Source: Myxococcota bacterium
GTDB lineage: Bacteria; Myxococcota_A; Bradymonadia; UBA7976; UBA1532
Assembly: GCA_963169045.1 (NCBI GenBank)
Contig: CAUJDF010000037.1
Location: 124,001-188,000 of the forward strand
Length of the DNA stretch: 64,000 nucleotides
Reading direction: 5' to 3'
Both the position numbers and the translations under genes were made by a program. Positions 16,182 to 26,153 of this stretch are shown here, in pieces (the first letter of the stretch is position 1; each line of letters begins with the position of its first letter). The notes under the pieces were generated by a model. It ran no database searches. It had not been told where the DNA came from and saw only the letters and a list, made by a program, of their open reading frames with translations.

Positions 16182-18242
16182 TCAGAACTCCGGCATCTGC
16201 AGGGTCGCGGGCGCCGGCGGGCGTCCACCCATCGACACGACGGGCGCGGCTTCGGGGGGCGGCGGCTTGGCGGCGACCTCGGCGCGGGGCGGCGGCGCGG
16301 CGGCGGACGGCGGCGCGGCGGCGGCGACCGGCGGTGGGGCCGTGGGCGGCGGCGCGACGACCGCCGGCTCGGGCGGCGACGCGACGACGGCCGGCTCGGG
16401 CGGCGACGGGATGGCCTCCACCTCGACGATCTCGGGCGCGAGCGTCACCTCCGGCGGCACCTCGAGCACCTGCGCCTCCCCGTGCGACGCCGAGAGGTGA
16501 CGCACCGTCCACGCGCCCGAGAGCGTGACGATCGCCGCCGCCGCGGCGAGCCACGCCACCGGCGGCCGGCGGCGGGCCGGCGGGACCGAAGGCGGCGAAA
16601 GTCGAGTGGATTCGACGGGTTCCGGCTCCTCGGCGAGGGCGTCGCGCAGCGCGGCCACCGCGGCCACCGCCTCGGGCGCCGCGAGGCGCGGCGCCGGCTC
16701 GTCGGCGGCCAGATCGTCCATCGTCAGCGAGAAGAGGCGGTCCTCCTCGTCGTCGAACGCGGCGGGACGGCGCTCCGTCACGTCGTCCGCCTCGGCGGCC
16801 GGGGCGTCCTCCCGCTCGATCGCGGCGACCTCGTCGGCCTCGTCCGGTGCGTCCGCGGCGAGCGCGTCCCGCGCGTCCACCGGCTCGACCGCCGTGACGT
16901 CGCCGGCGGCGGCGGGCGTCTCATCGAGGTGCGCGCCGGCGTCCTCGAGCGACACGATCAGGGAGGCGCCGCGGTGGTCGTACGGATCGAAGTCGGCCAG
17001 CGACACGATCACGGGACCGCCGCCGAGCGCCTGCGCGCTGACGATGCTGAGGCCCGCCGACGCGTCGTCGGCGTCCGGCTCGTCGGCGATGTCGAGCATC
17101 AGCGAGATCGGGCTCTCCGACTCGGCGAGCACCGACTCGGGGCCCAGCGCGTCGCCGTCGCACTCCATCGGATCGGGCAGCGAGTCGTCGAGGCCCACGT
17201 CCTCGACCGGCACCGGCGGCGCCGGGTCGCCGACCGGGGGCGTCCAGCCGAAGTGCCGCGACACCGAAAAGCGCAGGGCCTCGGCCATCTCGGCGGCGCT
17301 CGCGAAGCGATCCTCGGGCTGCTTCGCCAGCGCGCGTGCAATCACCTCGGCGAGACGCTTCGGCGCGCCCGCGGCGGCCGGCAGCGGCGGTGGCGGCTGG
17401 CGGCGGTGCGCGGCCAGGACGGCGATCGGATCGCGGCCGGGGAAGGGCGTCCGCCCCGAGAGCATCTTGTAGAGCACGACGCCGAGCGAATACAGGTCGC
17501 TGGCCGGCCCGACGTTGCGGCCGGTCGCCTGCTCCGGCGACATGTACAGCGGCGTGCCGAGGATGAGCCCGCGCCGCGTGCGCATCGAGCCGGAGCCGTC
17601 CCCGAACGCCGCCTGGTCGCCGTACAGGATCTTCGCGAAGCCGAAGTCGAGCAGATGCGCCTGGTCCTCGCCCAGCACGCCCCGCGTGATCATGATGTTC
17701 GACGGTTTGATGTCGCGGTGCACGAGGCCCAGCGCGTGCGCCTCGGCCAGCAGCCCCAGCACCTGGACGGCGATGTCGACCGCGCGGCGGGGCGACATCG
17801 GCCCCTGCGCCTCGAGGACCTGCCGCAGCGGGCGCCCGTGCACGAACTCGAGGACGAGGTAGATGAGACCCGCGCCCTCGATGCCGTAGTCGATGATCGG
17901 CACGTGGGCGGGGTGCTGCAGGCGCGAGACGATGCGCGCCTCCCGCTCGAAGCGCGCGCGCATCTCGGCGTCGTTCTGGCCGTGCAGGACCTTGAGGGCG
18001 ACGGCGCGCCCCATGGGCTCCTGCTGGGCGAGATAGACGGTGCCGGTGCCGCCGCGGCCGAGCACGTCGTACACGGCGAAGCGCCCGCCGACGACGCGGC
18101 CCAGCACCGGGTCCTTCGGCAGGGCCTCGAGGACGGCGCGCCGCAGCAGCGCCGATCCGTCGTTGGGACACCGGGAACCGGGCGCCCCGTCGCCGCTCGT
18201 GAAGCGGCAGAAGCGACAGGCCAGAGGCTCGGAGGTTCTCAC
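16182..18242 (-). CDS. Membrane-bound Ser/Thr protein kinase (Hanks type)
   Basis: 686 aa, GTG start with GGGAGG 8 nt upstream. Cys9, Cys12 and Cys25 suggest an incomplete N-terminal zinc-ribbon-like knuckle. The kinase domain spans about residues 55-325 with every catalytic element: LGRGGTGTVY (61-70), Lys84 in VALKVL, HRDIKPSN (His175, Asp177) and DFG at Asp199. A long acidic Ala/Asp/Glu linker follows, then a single membrane helix near residues 558-578 and a Pro/Ala-rich periplasmic tail, so the kinase faces the cytoplasm. It heads an operon with an exported PEGA protein and a SUMF1 lipoprotein, the same three functions fused in the 53325-58469 protein. It is divergent from lon. Confidence 0.93.
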   Translation of the reverse strand: MRTSEPLACRFCRFTSGDGAPGSRCPNDGSALLRRAVLEALPKDPVLGRVVGGRFAVYDVLGRGGTGTVYLAQQEPMGRAVALKVLHGQNDAEMRARFEREARIVSRLQHPAHVPIIDYGIEGAGLIYLVLEFVHGRPLRQVLEAQGPMSPRRAVDIAVQVLGLLAEAHALGLVHRDIKPSNIMITRGVLGEDQAHLLDFGFAKILYGDQAAFGDGSGSMRTRRGLILGTPLYMSPEQATGRNVGPASDLYSLGVVLYKMLSGRTPFPGRDPIAVLAAHRRQPPPPLPAAAGAPKRLAEVIARALAKQPEDRFASAAEMAEALRFSVSRHFGWTPPVGDPAPPVPVEDVGLDDSLPDPMECDGDALGPESVLAESESPISLMLDIADEPDADDASAGLSIVSAQALGGGPVIVSLADFDPYDHRGASLIVSLEDAGAHLDETPAAAGDVTAVEPVDARDALAADAPDEADEVAAIEREDAPAAEADDVTERRPAAFDDEEDRLFSLTMDDLAADEPAPRLAAPEAVAAVAALRDALAEEPEPVESTRLSPPSVPPARRRPPVAWLAAAAAIVTLSGAWTVRHLSASHGEAQVLEVPPEVTLAPEIVEVEAIPSPPEPAVVASPPEPAVVAPPPTAPPPVAAAAPPSAAAPPPRAEVAAKPPPPEAAPVVSMGGRPPAPATLQMPEF

Positions 18243-18276
18243 GACGACGTCCTCCCGCCAGCCTCCCCGCCGGCGA

Positions 18277-18311
18277 GCACACAGTGTGCGACATTAGCCG
18301 CAATGTGCGAC
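18277..18311. promoter_or_regulatory. Dyad and direct repeats between kinase operon and lon
   Basis: GCACAC-A-GTGTGC (18277-18289) is a perfect 6-1-6 palindrome. TGTGCGAC occurs at 18285-18292 and again at 18304-18311, a 19-bp period (about two helical turns). The palindrome covers the predicted transcription start of the kinase operon, so a repressor bound there could control it and possibly the divergent lon gene. Confidence 0.45.
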
Positions 18312-18320
18312 GTCACGCAA
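18291..18320 (-). promoter_or_regulatory. Candidate promoter of the kinase-PEGA-SUMF1 operon
   Basis: On the minus strand TTGCGT (18320-18315) and TAATGT (18296-18291) are spaced by 18 nt. Predicted start near 18284 leaves about 40 nt of leader containing GGGAGG. It overlaps the TGTGCGAC repeats. Confidence 0.45.
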
Positions 18321-18481
18321 ACTTTGCCGCGGCGCGCTCGCCCCCGAGCGCCCGCGACGCCGCTGCGCGCGCCGGCGCCGCCCGTCAGGAGACGCCGCGG
18401 CGCGTCCCGGCGATGCGCTCGCGGGGTGCACGGCCGCACGACGGGCGCGAGCCCGGCCCGCTTTCGTGCCATGATGCGGGC

Positions 18482-20788
18482 ATGCACTCCGTGAGTCTCG
18501 ACCGCGTTTCGCTTCCCCTGTTGGCGTCCGTCGAAGACACCGTCCTGCCCGGCGAAGAGCGCGCCGTCGGCGCCCCCGCCCTCGACGCAGCGTCGATCGA
18601 CTGGCTCGCGGCGCTGCCGGTGAACACGCCGCTCGTCCTCTTGCCCGTGACCGCCGCCGCCGAGGTCCCGATGCTCGCCTCGGGCCGGTTCGCGAGCCGC
18701 GTCCTCTTCCTCGGGATGGACGCCGCGGGCGCCGCGCGGTTCGCCGGGGAGGCGCGCGTCCGCGTCGTCGCCGCGCGCGGCGCGAAGCCCCCCTACCAGG
18801 CCGAGGTCGACGCGACGCCGGCGGAGGCGCCGGCGGCCGCCGGCGAGGCGCGCGACGTCGTGCTGCGGGCCGCGCAGGCCCTCGCGACGTGCCCGCCGCC
18901 GCTCGTGCGCGCCGAGGACGTCGCCGGCGCGGCCGCGGCGCTGCTCCGCGCGATCGACGGCCCCGCCGCCGCCCGTGCCGCGCTCGCCGACGGCGACGTC
19001 CTGGCGGCGCTCGCCGAGCGGACGCGGGTGTTCGTGGCCGAGGGGGCTGGCCGCGAAGCCCTGCTCACCGTCGAGCGCGAGCTGCGCGCCCTCGCGGCCG
19101 CGCCCCAGCTGGGCCGCGCGCTGCGCCAGCGCCTGCACTCGGCCGTCGTCGAGATCGCGCGGCGCCTCGATCTGTACGACACGACGCGCGCGCGGGAGGA
19201 CGAGGTCGACGAGCTCGAGCTCCTGCGGCGGCGCCTCGATCAGGGCGGGCTGCCCCTCGCCGTGCGGTCGGTCGTCGATCGCGAGCTCCGCCTGCTGCGC
19301 CAGATGAAGGCGGACCACCACGAGTACGCCACGCACCTGCGCCTGTTGCAGCTCATCGCCCGGCTCGCGTGGCACGCCGATCCGCTGCCCCCGATCGACC
19401 TCGACCGGGTGCGCCGCACGCTCGACCGCGACCACACCGGCCTCGAGAAGGCCAAGCGCCGCCTCCTCGAGTTCCTGGCCGTGCGGGCGCTCGGCGGGGA
19501 GGGGCGCTCCACCGTCCTGTGCCTCGCCGGCGCGCCGGGCGTCGGCAAGACGTCGATCGCGCGCGCGATGGCCGAGGCGCTGGGGCGGCCGTACGTGCGC
19601 ATCGCGCTCGGCGGCGTGCACGACGAGTCGGAGCTGCGCGGTCACCGCATCACCTACACCGGCGCGCGGCCGGGCCGGCTCATCGACGGGCTGGCGCAGG
19701 TGGGCAGCCGCAGCGCCCTCGTGCTGCTCGACGAGATCGACAAGCTGGCCAACGACCGCCAGCGCAGCCCGCTCGGCGCGCTGCTCGAGATCCTCGATCC
19801 CGAACAGAATTCGACGTTCTCCGACAACTACCTGGCGGTTGCCTACGACCTGTCCGACTGCCTCTTCGTCGCGACGGCCAACGACCTCTCGTCGCTGCCG
19901 GCGTACCTCCGCGACCGGCTCGAGGTGATCGAGCTCGACGGGTACACGACGGCCGAGAAGGTGAGCATCGCGAAGAGCCACCTCTCGCCGTCGCTGGCGA
20001 AGGAGCACGGCATCCCGCCGCTCGCCGCCGACGACGCCACGCTCGCGGCGCTCGTCGAGGGCTGGACGCGCGAGGCGGGCGTGCGGCAGCTGCGTCGCGA
20101 GATGGCGGCGTTCTACCGGGAGCGGGCGGTGGAGCGGCTGCTGCCCCCGTCGCCCCCTGCGGATCCCGAGCGCCCGATCGGGGTCGCCGATCTCGCGCGC
20201 GTGCTCGGGCCGCCGCGCTTCCGGTCTCGGCGGCGCGCCGAGGCGCAGCCGCCGGGGGTCGCGACGGGCCTGTCGGTGTCGGCGTACGGCGGCGAGCTCC
20301 TCCCGCTCGAGCTGGTGCGCCTCGGGCCGGCGGAGCGCGTGCCCGGCCGGCTCGCGATGACCGGGTCGCTCGGCAACGTCATGCGCGAGTCCGCCGAGAC
20401 GGTGCGCGCGCACCTGCTGGCGCGGCGCGAGACGTACGGTCTGCCGGCCGAGGCGTTCGCCTTCGACCTGCACCTGCACGCGCCCGAGGCGGCGGTGCCC
20501 AAGGACGGCCCGTCCGCCGGCGTCGCGCTCCTCGTGGCGATGGTGTCGCTGCTGAAGAACGTCCCGGTCCGCGCCGACGTGGCGATGACGGGCGAGGTCG
20601 ATCTGTCGGGCAGCGTTCTCGCCGTCGGCGGCGTCCGTGCGAAGTGCCTGGCCGCGGAGCGCGCGGGCATGGCGCTCGTGCTGGTGCCGCGGGCGAACGA
20701 GGCCGACGTGCCGGCGGATCTCGCCATCCCCGTCGCCTTCGTCGAGCGCGCCGAGGAGGCGCTCGTCGCGCTGGAGACGACGAATTGA
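18482..20788 (+). CDS. lon: ATP-dependent Lon protease
   Basis: 768 aa, close to the canonical Lon length. The N-terminal substrate-binding region (1-300) is divergent. The AAA+ module has Walker A GAPGVGKT (350-357), Walker B LVLLDEIDK and an Asn/Arg sensor region (VATANDLSSLP). The protease dyad is Ser678 in PKDGPSAG and Lys721 in GGVRAKCLAAERAG, 43 residues apart as in E. coli Lon. It degrades damaged and regulatory proteins in the cytoplasm. The ATG at 18482 is the first start in frame with a sensible N-terminus; no strong ribosome binding site is seen. The TGA overlaps the TTG start of the next gene, so Lon appears to be co-expressed with two unknown proteins. Confidence 0.95.
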   Translation: MHSVSLDRVSLPLLASVEDTVLPGEERAVGAPALDAASIDWLAALPVNTPLVLLPVTAAAEVPMLASGRFASRVLFLGMDAAGAARFAGEARVRVVAARGAKPPYQAEVDATPAEAPAAAGEARDVVLRAAQALATCPPPLVRAEDVAGAAAALLRAIDGPAAARAALADGDVLAALAERTRVFVAEGAGREALLTVERELRALAAAPQLGRALRQRLHSAVVEIARRLDLYDTTRAREDEVDELELLRRRLDQGGLPLAVRSVVDRELRLLRQMKADHHEYATHLRLLQLIARLAWHADPLPPIDLDRVRRTLDRDHTGLEKAKRRLLEFLAVRALGGEGRSTVLCLAGAPGVGKTSIARAMAEALGRPYVRIALGGVHDESELRGHRITYTGARPGRLIDGLAQVGSRSALVLLDEIDKLANDRQRSPLGALLEILDPEQNSTFSDNYLAVAYDLSDCLFVATANDLSSLPAYLRDRLEVIELDGYTTAEKVSIAKSHLSPSLAKEHGIPPLAADDATLAALVEGWTREAGVRQLRREMAAFYRERAVERLLPPSPPADPERPIGVADLARVLGPPRFRSRRRAEAQPPGVATGLSVSAYGGELLPLELVRLGPAERVPGRLAMTGSLGNVMRESAETVRAHLLARRETYGLPAEAFAFDLHLHAPEAAVPKDGPSAGVALLVAMVSLLKNVPVRADVAMTGEVDLSGSVLAVGGVRAKCLAAERAGMALVLVPRANEADVPADLAIPVAFVERAEEALVALETTN

Positions 20789-21912
20789 GCGACGATCTGC
20801 AGACGTTGCTCGCGACCCTGGGACGGCCGCTGTCGCTCTTCCGGCGACTGAACGAGGTCCGACGCAAGCAGGACGACGAGGACGAGGACGAGGACGTCGT
20901 CGACTGGGACTTCGACGAGGAGGCCCCGCCCGAGGTCGACGCGATCGCCGCCGGGTTCCGGTTCGCGTCGGCGGCGGCGGCGGCGCTCCGCGACACCACG
21001 GCCTTCGCCTGGGTCGCGTGGGCCTGCGCCTTCGTCGACGAGGAGGAGGTCGAGCGGACGGACGGCCCGGCGCTCTCCGCGCGCCTGCTGCGCCTCGCCC
21101 TCGAGCGGCGCGCCGAGCGCGACGGCGTGGCGAGCCTGGCCGGGCCCACGGCGAAGCTGGGCGCGCATCCGCACCCGCGGGTCCGCGCTGCGCTGGCCGG
21201 GGCCCTGGCGGCGCTCGGCGAGGTGCCGGCCGCGCTCGTCCACGATCCGGACCCGGACGTGCGCCGGGCGGCCCGGCGTCTCGGCGACGCGCCGGGCACC
21301 GGGCTGCTCCCGATCGACGCGCCGCCGGCGCTCTCCGAGGCGCTCGCCGATCTCGACCCGGCGCACCTCGCGGTGATCGATCCACCGCGGCGCGATCCCG
21401 CCGCGTGGGGCCCCGTCGCGCCCGCAGCGCCGCTCCCCGACGCCCTGTCGGCGCTGCCCGACGCGCTGGCGCTCGTCGTCCTGCCGCGCCTGCTGAGCAC
21501 CGACACCGTGCCCACGTCGCGCGACCGGAGCGTCCTGCGAGCCCTCTTCGCGCGTCCGGGCGGCCTCGACGCCTTCCTGGCGCAGCTCCCGCGACTCGCG
21601 GCGGGCGACGCCTGCGAGCCGCTGTGGGAGCACCAGGCGACGGAGAGCCTGGCCCCGGTGGCCACGCCGGCGATGATCGAGCGCCTGCTGACCGCGATCG
21701 AGGCCGAGCTGCCGCCGGCCGGGACGCGCGACGACGACTTCCACGCCGGCCGCATGCTGGCGCGGATGGTCGAGGCGCTCGCGCCGACCGAGGTCGCGCC
21801 GATCTGCGCGTTGCTCGACCGGGCCGGCCCGCCCCCCGACGACTACGGCGTGCGCTGGTCGATCCTCTCGTCGCTGCGGCGCGCCGCGGCGCGCGAGGAG
21901 GCGCCCCGATGA
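20785..21912 (+). CDS. Unknown alpha-helical repeat protein, Lon-operon gene 2
   Basis: 375 aa, not recognised as a named family. The start is TTG overlapping the Lon stop (TTGA, 20785-20788), supported by GGAG about 9 nt upstream; no ATG is available until much later. After an acidic stretch (DDEDEDEDVVDWDFDEE, about residues 28-46) the sequence is nearly all helical and contains HEAT-like elements such as HPHPRVRAALAGALAALGE followed by HDPDPDVRRAARRLG. No membrane segment or signal. The stop overlaps the next start (ATGA). Alpha-solenoids usually bind proteins, so an adaptor or substrate-scaffold role for Lon is conceivable, but this rests on gene order alone. Confidence 0.8.
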   Translation: MSDDLQTLLATLGRPLSLFRRLNEVRRKQDDEDEDEDVVDWDFDEEAPPEVDAIAAGFRFASAAAAALRDTTAFAWVAWACAFVDEEEVERTDGPALSARLLRLALERRAERDGVASLAGPTAKLGAHPHPRVRAALAGALAALGEVPAALVHDPDPDVRRAARRLGDAPGTGLLPIDAPPALSEALADLDPAHLAVIDPPRRDPAAWGPVAPAAPLPDALSALPDALALVVLPRLLSTDTVPTSRDRSVLRALFARPGGLDAFLAQLPRLAAGDACEPLWEHQATESLAPVATPAMIERLLTAIEAELPPAGTRDDDFHAGRMLARMVEALAPTEVAPICALLDRAGPPPDDYGVRWSILSSLRRAAAREEAPR

Positions 21913-23693
21913 GCGCCATCGTGGACGCGGCGGCGCTCGAGCTCGCCCCCGAGGACGTGCGCCGGTTCGCTGCGGCGCTGCTGGCCGCCATCGAAGCCGA
22001 CGAGCTGCCCCTCGAGCTGTCGCCCGAGGACGCCACCGCGCTGTCGCACGCGCTCGAAGAGGGGCTGCGCTTCGCGACGGTGCTGCTGGCCGCCGATCCC
22101 GACGACGCGGCGCTCGACCTGCTGGCGGCGGCCGCCGCGCGGCGCGACGACGAGTGGGCGGAGACCGACGCGGAGTCGATCGCGCAGGCGCTGCAACACC
22201 TGGTGCCGGCGATGGATCCGGCGCAGGCCGAGGTGGTCGCCGCAGCGAAGTCGCCGACGGTGGGCGTGCGCCGGGCGCTCGCCAACGGGCTCGATCCGCG
22301 ACGCGCCGAGGGCCGCGTCCTGTTGCGGCGGCTCGCCGGCGACACGTACACGGGCGTCCGCAACGCGGCGCGCCAGCGCCTGTCGGCCGCCGGCCACGAC
22401 GTGCCGTGGTGGTCCGGGCTGTTCGACGACGATCCCTTCGCCGGCGCCGATCCCGAGGAGGCGGCGCGCGTGGCGGCGCCGCTCGCGACGCTGGCGCAGG
22501 TGCTCGTCGAGCCGCTGATCGACCTCCAGGCCCGGACGGCGACGCTCGCCTCTGCGCTCGGGGCGCTGCCCGACGCCCACGTCGTGACGCTGGTGCCGCG
22601 CATCCTGCCCGCCGAGGCCTGGACGGCCGAAGCGCTGGTGCCCGAGCTCCTGCGCCGGGCGGGCGGCGCCCGCGCCCTCGCCCGCATGCTGCCCGACCTC
22701 GACCGATCGCTGCAGTACCACGTCGGCCGCGTCGTCGAAGCGTGGTCCCCGAACGCCGCCGCGCTGCCGGCGGCGCGCCGCGACGAGATCCGGGTGGCGT
22801 TCGCCGACCGCCGGTGCGACGGGATCGAGCCGGCGGACCGCGCGCTGTACGGGCTGGCGGTCGCCTGCGTCGCGCCCGGCGAGGCGCTGTGGCCCCTTGC
22901 CGAGGCGGCGCTCGAGCGCAACGACCTCGGAGCGATCCATCGCCTCCTGTCCGGCGTCCCCGCACCCGGCTCGCGGCTGGCCGAGGCGGCGGCCGAGGCG
23001 CTCTGCGCGGGCTTTCCGGCCCCTTGGGCGCACTGCGGCCACCTCGTCGAGGCGTGGCTCTCGCGCGGACCGCTGGCCTGGCTGCGCCCGCTGGCGGAGC
23101 GGGCGACGCGCGTCGAAGGCGACCGCACGCGGCGCTGGGGCCTGGCGATGCTCACGCGCGAGGCGTTCGACCCGTCGCGCGACGGCGATCCGATCGAGCG
23201 GACGACGGCGCTCGCGCTCGATCCGCGCTTCGTCGCCGACTTCCGGGTCGACCACCGCCTGCGCGCGCGGGCGCAGCCGCTGTTCCGCGGGCGCCTGCGC
23301 CGCGGCGAGGCCACGCTCGACGAGGCGCTGGCGGCCTGCGAGCCGATCTGGACGGGCGACAAGGAGCCGGTGGATCCGCCCACGCCCGAGGATTGGGCGG
23401 CTTTGCGCCGGCTGCGCTTCGCGGCGATGCGCGAGGACGCCGCGCTCGCGCGGTCGAGGCAGTACTACCTGCAGGCCCGCGAGGAGGGCCACCCCGACGA
23501 CGAGGCGCTCCTCGAGCGGCTCGTCGCGGAGGCCGGCGACGCCGCGGCCGCCATGGACGCGATGAGTGTGCTGCTGCATGGCCCGGCGACGGTCTTCGAG
23601 GAGCGGCTGGCCACCCTCCTCGCCGAGCGATTCCCCGACGAGTCGCGGCTACAGGCCGGCCGCCGCCTCTTCCAACACCGGATGGTCCGCTGA
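21909..23693 (+). CDS. Unknown alpha-solenoid-like protein, Lon-operon gene 3
   Basis: 594 aa, not recognised. The ATG overlaps the previous stop as ATGA. The composition is helical throughout, with Ala/Leu/Glu/Arg-rich pairs of helices and HEAT-like pieces (SPTVGVRRALANGLDPRRAEGRV, then DTYTGVRNAARQRLSAAG). It shares this style with the preceding protein; the two may be distant paralogues. No signal peptide or membrane helix, hence cytoplasmic. The C-terminus ends RLFQHRMVR. It converges with the TSP3 lipoprotein gene with only 13 nt between stops, so no separate terminator is visible. Confidence 0.8.
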   Translation: MSAIVDAAALELAPEDVRRFAAALLAAIEADELPLELSPEDATALSHALEEGLRFATVLLAADPDDAALDLLAAAAARRDDEWAETDAESIAQALQHLVPAMDPAQAEVVAAAKSPTVGVRRALANGLDPRRAEGRVLLRRLAGDTYTGVRNAARQRLSAAGHDVPWWSGLFDDDPFAGADPEEAARVAAPLATLAQVLVEPLIDLQARTATLASALGALPDAHVVTLVPRILPAEAWTAEALVPELLRRAGGARALARMLPDLDRSLQYHVGRVVEAWSPNAAALPAARRDEIRVAFADRRCDGIEPADRALYGLAVACVAPGEALWPLAEAALERNDLGAIHRLLSGVPAPGSRLAEAAAEALCAGFPAPWAHCGHLVEAWLSRGPLAWLRPLAERATRVEGDRTRRWGLAMLTREAFDPSRDGDPIERTTALALDPRFVADFRVDHRLRARAQPLFRGRLRRGEATLDEALAACEPIWTGDKEPVDPPTPEDWAALRRLRFAAMREDAALARSRQYYLQAREEGHPDDEALLERLVAEAGDAAAAMDAMSVLLHGPATVFEERLATLLAERFPDESRLQAGRRLFQHRMVR

Positions 23694-23706
23694 TTCCTCA
23701 ACGAAT

Positions 23707-26043
23707 TCAGGGCAGTGGCAGGCCGGCGTCCTCGAAGTGCGCGCCGGCGAGCGGGGCGAGGCGGGTGGCGTAGTCCGCGGCGAAGGGCACGGCGGTCAGG
23801 TCCGGCGACGTCCACGCGTCGTCGGTGACGCGCGGCTCCGCGGCGAGCGCGGCGCCCGGCCCGGTGATCTCGAGCGACGCGGCGGCGGCGAGGAAGCCGG
23901 TCCAGCGGCGCAGGTCGGTGCCGCAGTCCGTGCACGAGATGCCGTGCTCGCGCCGGCTCATCTGGTCGAGGGCGGTCGCCCCCAGCCACGCGAGCTCGGC
24001 GCGCGCGGCGCGGGTCTCGGCCCGCGACGTCTTCTCGAGCATCCACGCGGCGACGAAGCGCGCGTCGGGGCCGCGGCTCGTCTGCGCCAGCCAGCGGAGC
24101 ACCGGCGCGATCGCGCGCGGATCGGGATCGGTGACGCCGTCGAGCGCGCGGCGGGCGAGGGCGGGCGGCAGCGCCTGCACGCACTCGGGGCCGGCGCAGC
24201 CCATCCGGATGGGGAAGCGCGCGAGCGCCACCGGCATGGGGCACGCGTCATGGCGCCCCCCGAGCGGGTTGCAGAGGATCTGGTCGCAGGCGTCGCCGAG
24301 GCGGTCGCGGTCGGCGTCGAGCTGGTCCGGGTTGGGCACCCCCGGGCAGTTGTCGCAGGCGTCGCCGAGGCCGTCGGCATCCGTGTCCGCCTGGTCGGCG
24401 TTCGCGCGGCGCGGGCACACGTCGCAGGCGTCGCCGACGCGGTCCCCGTCGCGGTCCGCCTGGTCCGGGTTGGGGAGGAGCGGGCAGTTGTCGCGCGCGT
24501 CGACGATGCGGTCCTGGTCGTCGTCGGCGTCGCAGGCGTCGCCGCGGCCGTCGCGATCCGTGTCGGCGCCGCCCGCGTCGGGCACCGTCGGGCAGGCGTC
24601 GCAGGCGTCGCCGACGCCGTCGCCGTCGGTGTCGGTCTGGGCGGAATCGCGGACGAGCGGGCAGCGGTCGCGCGCGTCGGGGACACCGTCCCCGTCGTCG
24701 TCGGTGTCGCAGGCGTCGCCCTGGCCGTCGCGGTCGGTGTCGAGCTGGTCGCGGTTCGGCACGCCCTGGCAGTTGTCGCAGACGTCGGGGACGCCGTCGC
24801 CGGTCTCGAGGCAGCGCCGCACGCCGTCGGCGGGATCGACGAAGCAGTCGGGGTCGCGGTCCTCGGTCTCCGGGTCGTCCGGGCAGGCGTCGCAGGCGTC
24901 GCCGCGGCCGTCGCCGTCGCGGTCGAACTGGCGAGGATCGGCCACGCCGACGCAGACGTCCTCCGCCGAGCAGACGCCGTCGCGGTCGAAGTCGGTGCCG
25001 TTGTGGGGTTCGCCGTTCCGGTCGTAGTAGAGCTCGATCTGCACCCCCTCCTCGAGGACGCGCGCCGACGACACCATCAGCGGCGGCCAGTAGAGGTCGG
25101 TGCCGGCGGTGACGTCGAGCGTGGCGCCCGCCTGGTCGAGCCCTTCCTCGATCTGCTGCATCGTCACGAAATCGTTGAGATCTTCGGTCATGGACAGCGG
25201 GATGGGGAGCGGCACCCACACGACGCCTTCGATGTGCATCGCGGGCAGGTCGACGGCGACGTTGCTGAACTGAAGGCGGCTCAGCGCGACGTCGGCGCGG
25301 ACGCGGTGGTCGCAGCACGCGTCGGTGCACGCCGGGTCCAGCGGCTCGCGATCGAAGGAGACGCGGACGCGGAACGAGAGGTCGGTGCGCGCGTCCAGCG
25401 GGGCGTCGAACGCGTCGACGTCGAAGCCGCCCTCGCACCACGCGTCGACGAAGCCGTCCCAGCGCGCGATGCCGTGCGGACGCACCTCGGCGAGCCGGAC
25501 CTCGACGTCGACGGCCTGGCGGCCCGGCAGCATGCGCACCGTGACGGCGCCGATGCGCGCGGTGATCGCGTCGAGCGCGCGCAGGCGCATCTTCACCGTC
25601 GCCGAGACCTCGCAGATGTCGTCGAGCTCGTGGGGGATCAACTCGGTGCGCTCGAGGCGCAGGCCGTCGAAGCTCGCGTCGACGGCCTTCGCCAGCGCGT
25701 CGTGGATGGCCTGCGACGCTTCGGTCGCGACCTCGTCCGGCGCGACGCCGACGCCGCCGAGCAGGGCGCCCACGCCGCTCGCCTCGAGCAGGTCGACGAT
25801 GCGGTCGTCGAGCGTCGACTCGCTCACCGTCATCGGCCCGAGCGCCGGGTTGCCCGGCGCGAAGCGCACCTCGAGCGGCTGGTCCCGCCAGACGGACAGG
25901 ACGTCGTTCAGGCGCTCGGCGCCGAGCAGCTCGTTGGCCTGCCACTCGACGAGCGGCACGTAGGCGGGCGGTAGGGTCTCGGTCGCCGCGCAGCCGGTCG
26001 TCAACACGGCGGCGCACCACAGGGCTCTGGCCTTCGGGAACAT
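23707..26043 (-). CDS. Lipoprotein with thrombospondin type 3 (calcium-binding) repeats
   Basis: 778 aa. [18 protein letters not shown] carries the lipobox TTGC. Residues of about 20-355 form a unique, probably beta-rich domain with paired Cys (CTDACCDH near 247). From about 360 to 590 there are at least eight TSP3 repeats of the form DxDxDGxGDxCDxCP, which bind Ca2+ through Asp side chains. The last 180 residues are helical with CAGPEC and CTDCGTD motifs. Such proteins are typical of myxobacterial cell surfaces. The ATG follows GAGGAG with 7-nt spacing. A small hairpin ACCGGC/GCCGGT lies in the leader at 26068-26084. Transcribed alone, or downstream of the CHAT gene 110 nt away. Confidence 0.88.
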   Translation of the reverse strand: MFPKARALWCAAVLTTGCAATETLPPAYVPLVEWQANELLGAERLNDVLSVWRDQPLEVRFAPGNPALGPMTVSESTLDDRIVDLLEASGVGALLGGVGVAPDEVATEASQAIHDALAKAVDASFDGLRLERTELIPHELDDICEVSATVKMRLRALDAITARIGAVTVRMLPGRQAVDVEVRLAEVRPHGIARWDGFVDAWCEGGFDVDAFDAPLDARTDLSFRVRVSFDREPLDPACTDACCDHRVRADVALSRLQFSNVAVDLPAMHIEGVVWVPLPIPLSMTEDLNDFVTMQQIEEGLDQAGATLDVTAGTDLYWPPLMVSSARVLEEGVQIELYYDRNGEPHNGTDFDRDGVCSAEDVCVGVADPRQFDRDGDGRGDACDACPDDPETEDRDPDCFVDPADGVRRCLETGDGVPDVCDNCQGVPNRDQLDTDRDGQGDACDTDDDGDGVPDARDRCPLVRDSAQTDTDGDGVGDACDACPTVPDAGGADTDRDGRGDACDADDDQDRIVDARDNCPLLPNPDQADRDGDRVGDACDVCPRRANADQADTDADGLGDACDNCPGVPNPDQLDADRDRLGDACDQILCNPLGGRHDACPMPVALARFPIRMGCAGPECVQALPPALARRALDGVTDPDPRAIAPVLRWLAQTSRGPDARFVAAWMLEKTSRAETRAARAELAWLGATALDQMSRREHGISCTDCGTDLRRWTGFLAAAASLEITGPGAALAAEPRVTDDAWTSPDLTAVPFAADYATRLAPLAGAHFEDAGLPLP

Positions 26044-26153
26044 CGACTCGCTCCTCGCGTCGTAGGGACCGGCACGGCGCCGGTTCGCGGGGGCCTTACA
26101 AGGGGCGGGTCGGGACCTTTTTTCCGGATGGGCGAAAACGGCGTGCGGCGCGC

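Noticed and set aside
24290-24960. DNA tandem repeat within the TSP3 lipoprotein
   Set aside because: The periodicity comes from the protein repeat DxDxDGxGDxCDxCP; copies have diverged at the DNA level and are not a separate element.
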